Positions 20,880 to 30,926 of a stretch of DNA of 64,000 nucleotides are shown piece by piece (position 1 is the first letter of the stretch; every line of letters begins with the position of its first letter). Both the position numbers and the translations under genes were made by a program. Under the pieces are notes generated by a model. The model was not told the origin of the DNA, did not search any database, and saw nothing but the letters and a program-made list of their open reading frames with translations. Origin of the DNA: Hofstenia miamia (lineage: Eukaryota > Xenacoelomorpha > Acoela); the NCBI GenBank assembly GCA_004352715.1, contig SCFE01000120.1, forward strand, positions 1,484,940 to 1,548,939. Reading direction: 5' to 3'.

Positions 20880-21849
20880 ATCAGTGCTCTTAGAGGAGAT
20901 TTTATAATATAAATTTCTATTTTTCAAGGAGTCATTTTTATTGAAATAAGAAAAATCAGTTACTGTATATATTTTTAATTTTCAACTTTATAATTTATAT
21001 TTTCGTGATATAAATATTCATTTTTGCAAAAAAATTCAGTTGTTTTTATTGATTTAAATTCATCATTATGTTTACTATCTTTTGAAATGCTTCGTAGTTC
21101 TTTTATGAATTTTTATAAAAACTAATTTTTTTGATCTCTTTCAAAAGTTGAGGACAAAATTGGGAAACTTAAAATGAGGTAAGAGATACTTTATTCAGAT
21201 AAATGCTTGCAATTGAATAAAACAAATATAAACAAATCTTCAAGGCTAACGATATAGCACTAGTGTATCAATCCCCAGACGAGTTATTGTATAGATTTAA
21301 CAAAATTGTTTTTGTTTAGGAAATATTTTGTATGCTTTTTGAAGTATTTCAATGTTTTTTAACTATCGAATTATCTTAAGAGACAATTATGTGATAGAAT
21401 TAAGAACATTAGATCACTTCTAGTATTTCTAATCATTTAATCAAATGCAGCCTATAATTTGAAACCAAAATTTTACACCCGACACCAAGATGAAGTAATT
21501 TAAAAATTATTGAGAGCATTTATATAAAATCCTTCCAACCAACTCTAAACACTAATGATTCAGTTTTTAAATTAAATTTACAGATATTTAAAATTTTGAT
21601 TATTAAGTATTTTTGTCTATTTTATAGAGAGAATAATTAGTAAAATGATGACAATGGCCTTGGTAACCAAAAAACTAGATATCTGTATGTTTTTATTAGG
21701 CTAATAGAATTTCAGAAATACAATGAATTATTGATCTTTTGTTAACCCAAGTTGCATAAGATAATAAATATCATTTACTATCGACCACAACATTTTAATA
21801 ATTGATTTATAAACTCTGGGCTTCTGAAGCACTTAGGCAGATCTAATAA
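20880..21849 (+). other. 3' flank of the C1orf87-like gene
   Basis: 970 bases, AT-rich. It probably begins with the 3'UTR. No AATAAA stands out just after the stop; AATATAAATTTC and GAAATAAG are the nearest candidates. Nothing else recognised. Confidence 0.5.
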
Positions 21850-23519
21850 ACAACCATCTTCATTCCAATATGGCTACTAAAAAACAATGCGAAATATATT
21901 GCCGAACCTTTAAATTATATCTTTAATGAAGGCCCAAAATGGAATATTTTTCCCGATTTCTTGAAACAGGCTCATATTACTCCAATTTACAAAAAAGACA
22001 AACCAAAGTATCCCAAAAACTATCGACCTATATCTATTACATCAGCAATCAGTAAAATATTTGAAAGATTATTACATGAACAATTTACACTTCATTTAAA
22101 TAATCATAAACTATGGTCCAAATCGCAATTTGGTTTCAGATAAAATTGCTCAACATCAGCCGCATTTATACAAACGATAGAAAAATGGAGAGAACTATTG
22201 GACTAATAAATTTGTTGCGATTGCCTGTCTTGACCTCTCAAATGCATTCGATTTTATTAAACATGATATATTAGTAAGAAAATTAAAATATATTGGTTTT
22301 TCTCTTAACAGTGCTCACCTTATATCTAATCACTTAAGTAATAGACTTCACTAAGTTAAATTAAATGATACTTTTGTAAATTGGTTGTCTGTCAATAATG
22401 GTGTACCTCAAGGAACCATACTAGGTCCCCTGTTTTTTAATATTTATGTGAATGACATGAAGGAAATTACGGACTGCGAAATATTACAATACGCCGATGA
22501 TACATCTATTTACTGTGGAAATAAATCCTTAGATAAAGCTGTAAAAGTTATTGAATCGAGTTGTATAAAACTGAGCAATTATTTTAGCATGCAAAGATTG
22601 CGTACTAACGCGAAAAAACTGAATTTTGCATAATGCGACCCTTTTGAAAAAAACGACATCTCTGACTATTCAATAAAATTCAATAATTCATCTGTTATAC
22701 CTGTTAATAAGTTTAAATATCTAGGAGTAACAATAGATTCAAAGCTTAATTTTACGTCGCAAATAACTATTATTATTAAAAAAAATGGTTATAGGTATAA
22801 GAAAGATATCCCATGTTTCCCAACAGTTACCCCCCAATTGTAGTAATTCAAATGTTTCATGCATTCGTTATGAGTAATTTAAACTATGCCAATATTTTAT
22901 ATACTAATGTGCACAGCCTAATGATAAAAAAGCTTCAAAGTTCAACCAAAATGGATATTAAATTTTTGTAACAAAAACTCTTCTAAAACAAGAGAATATA
23001 TTTCAAAATCTATTCTTTTTCCACAAGAATTAATTATTTACAATATTATTATATATTTCTTCAAATTCATAAACATAGTTCCACCCTACGACGAGATATT
23101 CTCATTCTCGACAGATGGTCTCAAGCAAAATAAACAATGAAGAAACTATTCACATGTTAAATTTAATAAAAATATCATGAGTCAATCCTTTATTAATACT
23201 GCAATTTACAACTGGAATATATTGCCAAACGTAATGAAAATAATAGACAACCTTAAAACATTCAAAAAAAATTAAAATCATTAATTATCAATAAAAAGTT
23301 TATATTAGGTAGATCATGGATAGGATTTAAATTTTATAATAACGACTATACAATAAATCGAAATTAGTAAACTATCCGTAGCCATTGCTTTTTCATTTTT
23401 GTTATTCATTTTGAATTGTACTTAGTAGTTAATGACGCTATTCATTTGAAATATCAGTTATATATTGTAAAAAATTCAAATGAATATAGATTATCTTATC
23501 TTCCCTTATCTTATCTCTG
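21850..23519 (+). mobile_element. Decayed LINE, family B, copy 1
   Basis: A 5'-truncated non-LTR element that starts inside the RT and runs to a 3' end GAATATAGATT followed by a TATCT/TATCTTCCCT-type tail (about 23485-23519). Its protein blocks match the better copy at 23936-26401 in order, with several stops and frameshifts. Confidence 0.8.
21870..22633 (+). pseudogene. LINE reverse transcriptase, family B copy 1
   Basis: RT blocks are easily read: ITPIYKKDKPKYPKNYRPIS (block 1-2), SKSQFGFR followed by a stop at 22141, LDLSNAF-like sequence in another frame near 22230, then NNGVPQGTILGPLFFNIYVN and ILQYADDTSIY with the catalytic YADD intact at about 22491. A stop at 22631 and more frameshifts follow; FKYLGVTIDSKLNF is near 22720. 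It is dead. Confidence 0.8.
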
Positions 23520-23609
23520 ACTGAATTTGTATTAAAAATGTTGTTGGTGGGAACTCGTATGATTTGAAAATTTTTACATCACAAAAGATAGCAAAGAAAT
23601 AGAATAATC

Positions 23610-23931
23610 ATGAAAACAAAAAAGAAACAAGAAATAATTGGCTTAAATGAAAATGGAAATTTTATAAAGAGGATAAGCAGGGATAATAATGTATATGCTG
23701 CCCATCAGAAAACTAATGGAATCTCTTCAGGCAAACAAGTTTCCTTGGAGGAGTGCACAATTCAGGCAATATACAAAACAATTGTACACTGGAAACCCAG
23801 ATTCTACCTAATATACAAGAACAAACAAGGAAATCGCTTTGTGGAAACAATGAGGAAATGTCTAGAACCACTTGCACTTAATGATCAGAATGACGAGAAC
23901 ACTTTATTGAAAGCAATGATTCTCCCACACC
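23610..23931 (+). pseudogene. Unrecognised retroelement-like ORF fragment
   Basis: About 107 open codons (MKTKKKQEIIGLNENGNFIK ... LLKAMILPH) up to a single N at 23932. The protein is basic and looks genuinely coding, but I cannot name it. It has the style of an N-terminal segment from a retroelement ORF, and may belong with the unusual RT at 26402-27709. After the N the frame becomes endonuclease-like LINE sequence, so the continuous frame to 24242 is probably an artificial chimaera. Confidence 0.4.
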
Positions 23932-24322
23932 TNTTTTGTTTTGAATTTCCATACTCAGATCACTGCCTTATAGCTACTTATTCGAATATTCTAAAAGTTT
24001 GTAAACCCTCTAAATCTTGGATAAAAATACGAGAAAAATCAACAGAAAATGTCGAAAAACTTCGACAGTATTTAAAAATCGAAAACTGGAGTTCGATATA
24101 TTCATCATTAACAACTAATGAAATGCTATCACATTTTACAAAAACTTTACTTCTCTATTTGGATATATGCTGCCCAGAAAAATATATTCTTTCATCCGAA
24201 AATACCAAAAAAACTCAGAAATGTTTCAAAACCATAGATTGATTCTAAATGCCTCGATTTAATCGAAATAAAGAAACAGAAATGGAAAAAATACTTAAAT
24301 TTCCAAACACTGGAAAATCATA

Positions 24323-26227
24323 ATGCTTATAAATCTGCAACGAAATTTATGTAACATTGCTATAAGGAAAGCAAGTAATAATTCTTCCCGTTTTCAGTAT
24401 CAAAGTCTTTCTTCCCAAAAAAATAAATGGGAATTTGTTAACAATTTGCTAAATAGAAAAAACATGCGAACCGAAGAAATAGAAAGAATATACTATAAAG
24501 ATAAATCCATTACAAATAAGAAGGAAATCTGCAATGCTTTCAATGAAGTTTTCCTAAATTTAGGAAACTACAACGGTATGAATGTACCTTTTTGCCTTAA
24601 TAAACCCAAAGGAACTCCAACCTCTTTCTCTTTTCGTTTTGCAACAAAATATGAAATCATAAAGTCGATACAATGTTTAAAAAATAAATCCAGTGGACCC
24701 TCTCTAATACCAACGTGGTTCCTAAAACTCTCAGGTGACTTAATAGCTGAACCAATATGCTACATTTTAAATAATTGTATAAAACACTCCTTTTTTCCAG
24801 ATGAATTAAAATTGGCAAATATAACACCATTATTTAAAAGAAATGATCCCGAAGATTGCGAAAATTATAGACCCATTTCGATCACTTCTCCAATCAGCAA
24901 AATTTTTGAACGAATTCTTTTTAATCAAATTAACGAACATCTTTGTAAACATGATCTCTACTCCAAAACACAATATGGTTTTCGTAAAGGTATTTCTACG
25001 AGCGACGCTTTAATACAAGCTACAGAAAAATGGCGATCAACAATAAATGATAATGAATACTCAGCAATTGCTTGCTTAGACCTCTCGAAAGCTTTCGATT
25101 CCATAGACCGCAGTATCTTACTACAAAAAATTAAAATTCTAGGTTTTTCTAATGACAGCATAGGTCTTATCTCCAGTTACTTATACAATCGCATGCAAAG
25201 AGTTAAAATTAATGAATCTTTTTCAGATTGGGTATGCACTAAAAATGGGGTTCCACAGGGTACAATTTTGGGTCCGTTATTATTTAATATTTACATAAAT
25301 GATTTGTCCGAGCAAGTAACATGTGACGTTATACAATATGCAGATGATACAATATTATTTCATTCTAATAAATTTCCCGAAAAAGCGGTTCAAACTCTCG
25401 AAACAAACTGTGCTTCTCTTGCTAAATATTTTCCCTCTATAAAACTAAGAGTAAATCCACTAAAAACTCAATTCTGTATTGTTAAATCAAAAACTAAATC
25501 TACTGATACTTCAAGATACAAACTTAATTTCAACGGCATTCAAATAAAACAGGTTGAGTCTTTTAAGTACCTCGGAATAATTTTTGACATACATCTAAAT
25601 TTTGAAGAGCAACTAAATCATGTTATTAGAAAAATGGCCATATCAATTAAAGCAATTAACTTAATTTCTCAAAAACTTCCAACTAAAGCAAAAATTCAAT
25701 TAATATATGCTCTAATATTAAGTCATTTTAACTATGCCAATGTACTCTACACAGATATAAACCAACAATTTCTCAGGAAATTCCAAGTGCAACTAAATTG
25801 GGCTATTAAAGTAGCAGTAAATAATCATAGCTTTAATAAGAATAATGAATATAGAAAAATTTCAAAATTATTTTTACATCCGCAATGTTACATCCATATA
25901 AATGTCTTAACGACGTTCTTCAAAATAGTTAACAATACTTTACCATACTACAAAAATGACTTTCTTGCTGCAAAATTAGTCAATAAACAAAATATAAGAA
26001 CACACATAATTCAACCTATTAGGTATAAGAAACGAATAATGAAAAATTCATTTCTAAACACAGCTATAAATATGTGGAATGAATTACCAAAATATATTAA
26101 ACAAATAAGTAAATTAAAAAACTTTAAAATGAATATTAAAAAATATTTTTGCACTTATAATATAAAAAAACTGAAATGGCGAGGTTATAAATTTTATAAT
26201 CCTGATTACTCTATTAATAGAAACTAA
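24323..26227 (+). CDS. LINE reverse transcriptase, family B copy 2
   Basis: A 634-codon open frame without internal stops. In order: ITPLFKRNDPEDCENYRPIS (about residues 173-192), KTQYGFRKG, LDLSKAFDSID (about 253), NGVPQGTILGPLLFNIYIND (about 312), the catalytic YADD at residues 339-342, FKYLGIIFD (about 418), then the post-RT thumb with LSHFNYANVLY. This is a Jockey/CR1/L2-group RT. The catalytic residues are intact, but the endonuclease part lies in another frame (stop at 24239-24241), so the element cannot make one polyprotein. The ATG chosen is simply the first in the frame; the true polyprotein begins upstream. Confidence 0.85.
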   Translation: MLINLQRNLCNIAIRKASNNSSRFQYQSLSSQKNKWEFVNNLLNRKNMRTEEIERIYYKDKSITNKKEICNAFNEVFLNLGNYNGMNVPFCLNKPKGTPTSFSFRFATKYEIIKSIQCLKNKSSGPSLIPTWFLKLSGDLIAEPICYILNNCIKHSFFPDELKLANITPLFKRNDPEDCENYRPISITSPISKIFERILFNQINEHLCKHDLYSKTQYGFRKGISTSDALIQATEKWRSTINDNEYSAIACLDLSKAFDSIDRSILLQKIKILGFSNDSIGLISSYLYNRMQRVKINESFSDWVCTKNGVPQGTILGPLLFNIYINDLSEQVTCDVIQYADDTILFHSNKFPEKAVQTLETNCASLAKYFPSIKLRVNPLKTQFCIVKSKTKSTDTSRYKLNFNGIQIKQVESFKYLGIIFDIHLNFEEQLNHVIRKMAISIKAINLISQKLPTKAKIQLIYALILSHFNYANVLYTDINQQFLRKFQVQLNWAIKVAVNNHSFNKNNEYRKISKLFLHPQCYIHINVLTTFFKIVNNTLPYYKNDFLAAKLVNKQNIRTHIIQPIRYKKRIMKNSFLNTAINMWNELPKYIKQISKLKNFKMNIKKYFCTYNIKKLKWRGYKFYNPDYSINRN

Positions 26228-26377
26228 CAATCGCCATAGCCCAAGTTAACCACTTTTTATTTGTAAATATTCGTTGTTTTCTTTTTTTTGTTTAGTTTTG
26301 TATTACTTTCTTGACGCTTTCAGAATTTGTTATCAGTATTTCTATTTATTGTTAAAACAATTTCTGAATATAGATTT

Positions 26378-26401
26378 TTCTTCTTCTTCTTCTTCTTCTT
26401 C
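26378..26401. repeat. (TTC)n tail of the family B LINE
   Basis: Pure TTC run of 24 bases directly after GAATATAGATT. Confidence 0.9.
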
Positions 26402-27709
26402 ATGGAAGTCATGGACCCTCAGGATTGGATGCAAATTATTGGAAGCGGCTATTAACTGCTCACGAACAAACATCAATTGACCTCTGCAGATCGCTACCCA
26501 ACCTTTGGGCATTGGGAACATGCAAATATATAAAGATCTAAGGAGGATAATTGGAGGATGTATTGTTAAATGTGTTTCTGCCGATCTTAAGGAATTGGGT
26601 GGAACTACCCAACTATGCATGGGTCAGAAATCTGGAATCGAATACGCTATTCACTCTCTAAGAGCTAAATTCAACAACATGGAAAACCATGGGATACTTC
26701 TGATTGATGCCACCAATGCCTTTAACTTGCTGAATCAGTCTGTCAGTCAAGCACTATACAATTCATATACCAATCCATCACCACTATATGTGAATAACTC
26801 AACCTTATGGTCCTCAGAAGGTACTACACAAGGTGACCCTCTCGCAATGCTAATGTACGGGATTGCAACTCTGCCACTGATAGATTCCATTAAAAGGCCT
26901 GATATAATAAATAGATGGTATGCTGATGATGGAAATATCGTTGGCCCTCTTCATGAGCTGCGAGAAACCTATACAAAGCTTATAATAGATAGACCGGCAT
27001 ATGGCTACTTTGTAAATCCACCAAAATGCCAATTGATAGTCAACCAAAATATGAAAGAAATCAACTAATGTAAAAATTACCCTTGGTACAAGAGTTCTTG
27101 GTTCTGTAATTGGAAATACAGAATATTGCGGCTTGTTTTGTAATGAAAAAGTAAACACCTATCTTAATATTCTGAGGAAGCTAGGCGAATTCTCAAAAAG
27201 TTCACCTCACACGTCATATTCATGCCTTACACATGGCATTCAAAGTAAAATCAATTTTATTACAAGAACAACACCACGTTTCAATGAAAAACTCAACAAC
27301 ATAGAGAAACTCATAAACAAGAAACTTTTACCAAACCCCAATGGAAGGCCTTCTTCCAATGCTCGTCAGACTATGAGAACGAATATGAAAACTCAATTAC
27401 TGTAACAAGACCACTAGACGAACTAGAACCGCTGCAAGCAAACATGGCGCAACACAGAATTATAGCTGACATACAGAAAGTATCAGTAACATCATTACAG
27501 CAAAAAGCAAATGACGTCCTAGATGCCTTAGAAAGTGAGCAGCAATACTCAGTCCGGCTTGCCAAAGAAAAAGGATCATTCATGTGGTTAAATGCCCTTC
27601 CACTCAAATGATACAATTATCATCTTAGTAAGAGAGATTTTCTAGATGGCATATCGTTTAGATATGGATGGGATCCGCTAAAAATGCCACAATTTTGTCC
27701 TTGTGGACG
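26402..27709 (+). pseudogene. Atypical reverse transcriptase, frameshifted, 3' end lost in the gap
   Basis: This fragment is unlike the LINEs around it. Blocks in order: LRRIIGGCIVKCVSADLKEL, QLCMGQKSGIEYAIHSLRA (about 26608), LLIDATNAFNLLN (first catalytic Asp), GTTQGDPLAMLMYG (about 26821), WYADDGNIVG (catalytic YADD, about 26918), YFVNPPKCQLIV, then RVLGSVIGNTEYCG after a frameshift near 27066. A further frameshift at about 27405 leads to FMWLNALPLK and DGISFRYGWDPLKMPQFCPC at the gap, a Cys-bearing C-terminal domain. The TTQGDPLAM form instead of GVPQGT sets it apart from Jockey/CR1 elements. It is a class of RT I have met in invertebrate genomes without a firm clade name. It directly abuts the TTC tail of the LINE before it. 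Confidence 0.65.
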
Positions 27710-28701
27710 NNNNNNNNNNNNNNNNNNNNNNNNNNNNNNNNNNNNNNNNNNNNNNNNNNNNNNNNNNNNNNNNNNNNNNNNNNNNNNNNNNNNNNNNNNN
27801 NNNNNNNNNNNNNNNNNNNNNNNNNNNNNNNNNNNNNNNNNNNNNNNNNNNNNNNNNNNNNNNNNNNNNNNNNNNNNNNNNNNNNNNNNNNNNNNNNNNN
27901 NNNNNNNNNNNNNNNNNNNNNNNNNNNNNNNNNNNNNNNNNNNNNNNNNNNNNNNNNNNNNNNNNNNNNNNNNNNNNNNNNNNNNNNNNNNNNNNNNNNN
28001 NNNNNNNNNNNNNNNNNNNNNNNNNNNNNNNNNNNNNNNNNNNNNNNNNNNNNNNNNNNNNNNNNNNNNNNNNNNNNNNNNNNNNNNNNNNNNNNNNNNN
28101 NNNNNNNNNNNNNNNNNNNNNNNNNNNNNNNNNNNNNNNNNNNNNNNNNNNNNNNNNNNNNNNNNNNNNNNNNNNNNNNNNNNNNNNNNNNNNNNNNNNN
28201 NNNNNNNNNNNNNNNNNNNNNNNNNNNNNNNNNNNNNNNNNNNNNNNNNNNNNNNNNNNNNNNNNNNNNNNNNNNNNNNNNNNNNNNNNNNNNNNNNNNN
28301 NNNNNNNNNNNNNNNNNNNNNNNNNNNNNNNNNNNNNNNNNNNNNNNNNNNNNNNNNNNNNNNNNNNNNNNNNNNNNNNNNNNNNNNNNNNNNNNNNNNN
28401 NNNNNNNNNNNNNNNNNNNNNNNNNNNNNNNNNNNNNNNNNNNNNNNNNNNNNNNNNNNNNNNNNNNNNNNNNNNNNNNNNNNNNNNNNNNNNNNNNNNN
28501 NNNNNNNNNNNNNNNNNNNNNNNNNNNNNNNNNNNNNNNNNNNNNNNNNNNNNNNNNNNNNNNNNNNNNNNNNNNNNNNNNNNNNNNNNNNNNNNNNNNN
28601 NNNNNNNNNNNNNNNNNNNNNNNNNNNNNNNNNNNNNNNNNNNNNNNNNNNNNNNNNNNNNNNNNNNNNNNNNNNNNNNNNNNNNNNNNNNNNNNNNNNN
28701 N
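27710..28701. other. Assembly gap (992 N)
   Basis: Run of unknown bases. Left of it is the atypical RT; right of it a LINE already at the first catalytic block of its RT. The gap hides the 3' end of one element and the 5' part of another. Confidence 1.
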
Positions 28702-29732
28702 TTTCTTGATTTGAGCAAAGCCTTCGACAGCATAGACTACTCAATTCTAGATCGAAAGTTACTCAAATACGGCTTCAGTAGGGATTCCAGAAATTTACTT
28801 CGCAGTTTTTTATCGCAATGTGTTCGTATAAACAACACTTTTTCAAATTACGTAGAAACAAATAAGGGTGTTCCTCAAGGAACCGTACTAGGGCCAATAC
28901 TATTTAACATCTACGTTAATGATTTAGTGGGCCACGTAAAGAACTGTGAACTAATACAATATGCAGATGACATTTGTATTGTGAGTAGACACCCTAGTCC
29001 CATCATAGCAACAAGATCGCTACAAAGTGACATCCAAGAAGTTATACTGTTTTTAGAACAAAATAAACTAAACGTAAACAAGAAGAAGACACAATTTATT
29101 GTTTTCCATCCAAGAATAGCCACAGAGTTAGTACGTAAAATCCAACTAAATATTGAAGGTGAGAGGGTCATTAAACAGAGTGATACCATAAACTACTTAG
29201 GAGTAGAGATTGATAAATGCCTCGATTTGAACAACTTTGTCGGGAGCAAAGTAAAGAAGATGGCAGTTGGTGTTCAGTATCTAAAACAAATGAAAATGAT
29301 TAGCAAAAGTAAAGTACTGATTGACACGCATTTGTAATGAGCCATTACAATTATGCATGTGCATTAATTAACGGAATAAATTTAGATCAAATGGCAAGAT
29401 TAAATAGAATTTTCAACTGGTCCATTAATATGATGCTTAACACTAGTCAACAGCACACAGGTGATATGCTCAATAAATTACAAATATTATCCCCAAGTTA
29501 CCACTGCAAATATACAAGTTTAGTTTATTTATATAAACAGTTAAAGTCAGCTAAATTCCAGAATTGCTTCCTTCACAAAGTCGTCAGCATTAAGGAAAGA
29601 ACTTATAGGTGCATAAATAAAATTAAAATTAGCAATAGATATTGGAAAAGAGCTTTTACCACAATATCATGTAATAATTGGAACAAACTATCTCTGAATA
29701 TTCGGAAGGCCTCATCGCTTGTTAAAAAATAA
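28702..29732 (+). pseudogene. LINE reverse transcriptase, family C copy 1
   Basis: First frame to the stop at 29335: FLDLSKAFDSIDYSIL, NKGVPQGTVLGPILFNIYVN, LIQYADDICIV (intact YADD near 28960), KKKTQFIVFHPR, INYLGVEIDKCLDLN. At about 29335 the frame shifts by one, and the second frame (29337-29732) continues the thumb with MSHYNYACALINGINLDQMA and a C-terminal basic region. One frameshift therefore separates otherwise good coding sequence. Confidence 0.85.
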
Positions 29733-30035
29733 TTTGCTAAAAGAACAAAATAACATGGGATACAGCAAAAGACTAAATACATGGCGAAACTTTTAATTTT
29801 CCACAGGCTTGTGTTTTGTAATTTTTTTTTAAGTGTCTTTGTGTCGTTTTTTGTTTTTTTTTAAAGTGTTTTTACTGCATTTGTAGCTTAGTTTTGTCAT
29901 TTTATGTAGATTATAGTTGTGTTAACAGAAATTGTAAATTTTGTACATATTGTATATAATTTATAATTTGTAAATATGACAAGTTCTACTGAATGGACAA
30001 GACATTGAAATAAAGCTATTGAACAAAAAAAAATT
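28702..30035 (+). mobile_element. LINE, family C, copy 1
   Basis: It enters from the gap at the RT FLDLSKAFDSID block and runs to a poly(A)-like end, AATAAAGCTATTGAAC followed by A9, at about 30035. The same family recurs at 37228-38575. Confidence 0.8.
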
Positions 30036-30039
30036 GGAT

Positions 30040-30290
30040 TTTTAAATGTATAGATGATTTTGAATGATTGTAATTACAAATTTTATATATTTCTTCTGTA
30101 TATCTTAACAATTGAGTAACAGTCGATCTATTCTGGCAGAAACCATGTTGTTTGCTAGTTAACACACCTTTAATAATGGACAGGAGTTCATTAGAAATGA
30201 TCTTTTCAAATAATAAGGATAACTAATTGATTATTCACATATAACTCCAAAATTTTAACCCGAATTCTTTTACGATCAACCCCGTTCTGA
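30040..30290 (-). pseudogene. LINE RT fragment, antisense
   Basis: The minus strand reads the end of ORF1 in a shifted frame (GVDRKRIRVKILELYVNNQL, about 30200-30285), then jumps to an RT piece with KQHGFCQNRSTVTQLLRYTE (about 30090-30160), the early GFxxxRST block. The RT start and the endonuclease are missing between them, which indicates an internal deletion. Confidence 0.6.
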
Positions 30291-30296
30291 ATCACG

Positions 30297-30926
30297 TCAA
30301 ATCTTTTCAACCTCACGTTTTTTGCCGTTTAAGGCTTGTTTAATAAATATATTATTTCCAAAATCTTTTAAGCGCCAACAATTTTCTAAAAATTTTCGTT
30401 TGTCCCAATAATTGTTGAATTCCATTATAATTGGTTTTTGTTTCCCATCAATTTCCCTTCCAATTCTATATAGATCATTAATATTATTTTTGCAGTCAAC
30501 GTCAATGAAATTCAAAATTTCCTCTACTTTTTCCTGATCAAATTTCATTTTTTCATTAGGCTTTCTAGATTTCTCAGGTTCTTGAATACCAAATATAATT
30601 ACCTTGTTTTTAGTATCGTTATAATCAATTCGTTGTACGATATTTTTATCTGTTGAAGTTGAGGTAGATTCAATCATTTGTAGATTAGAGGACTTGAGTT
30701 TATTCAAAAGATCATCTTGCAATTTTTGGAGTTGCTTAAATTGAGAAGCTAGATTTTTTATCATTTGCGAGGTATAATCTGATTTCCAATCGATCGAGCC
30801 ACCATCTACACATATTGTACATAGTGGTAAAAAGTGCTTCTTGTATTGTGCTACAGAATCAATATATGCTGTAGAGAAATTTGTACATTTCTTCGTCCAA
30901 TGTAATACAGATTTACACCAAACCAT
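30297..30926 (-). CDS. LINE ORF1 protein (zinc-finger remnant, coiled coil, RRM-like)
   Basis: A 209-codon frame. The N-terminal part has a Cys/His cluster (CKSVLHWTKKC ... LPLCTIC), which looks like the end of a PHD-type finger. The middle is a coiled coil (MIKNLASQFKQLQKLQDDLL). The C-terminal half is the ORF1 core: KVIIFGIQEPEKSRK, VEEILNFIDVD, DLYRIGREIDGKQKPIIMEF, then KRKFLENCWRLKDFG. This is the usual ORF1 of CR1/L2/Jockey-type LINEs, an RNA chaperone for the element's transcript. The stop at 30297 is premature: sequence with ORF1 character goes on in the next frame. It lies tail-to-tail with the family C LINE. Confidence 0.75.
   Translation of the reverse strand: MVWCKSVLHWTKKCTNFSTAYIDSVAQYKKHFLPLCTICVDGGSIDWKSDYTSQMIKNLASQFKQLQKLQDDLLNKLKSSNLQMIESTSTSTDKNIVQRIDYNDTKNKVIIFGIQEPEKSRKPNEKMKFDQEKVEEILNFIDVDCKNNINDLYRIGREIDGKQKPIIMEFNNYWDKRKFLENCWRLKDFGNNIFIKQALNGKKREVEKI

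Larger units (their letters stand above)
23936..26401 (+). mobile_element. LINE, family B, copy 2 (long)
   Basis: From the end of an endonuclease domain (FPYSDHCLIATYS, with the SDH motif) through a complete RT to a 3' end GAATATAGATT followed by (TTC)n at 26378-26401. Copy 1 at 21850 has the same GAATATAGATT end but a different tail. The 5' end of the element is missing or lies beyond the N. Confidence 0.85.

Noticed and set aside
24958-25161. 67-codon minus-strand frame inside the family B RT
   Set aside because: A shadow of the plus-strand RT, which has clear motifs.
27620-29337. Long open frames on both strands across the N run
   Set aside because: They are open only because the gap has no bases. 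Only the part after 28702 is real coding sequence.
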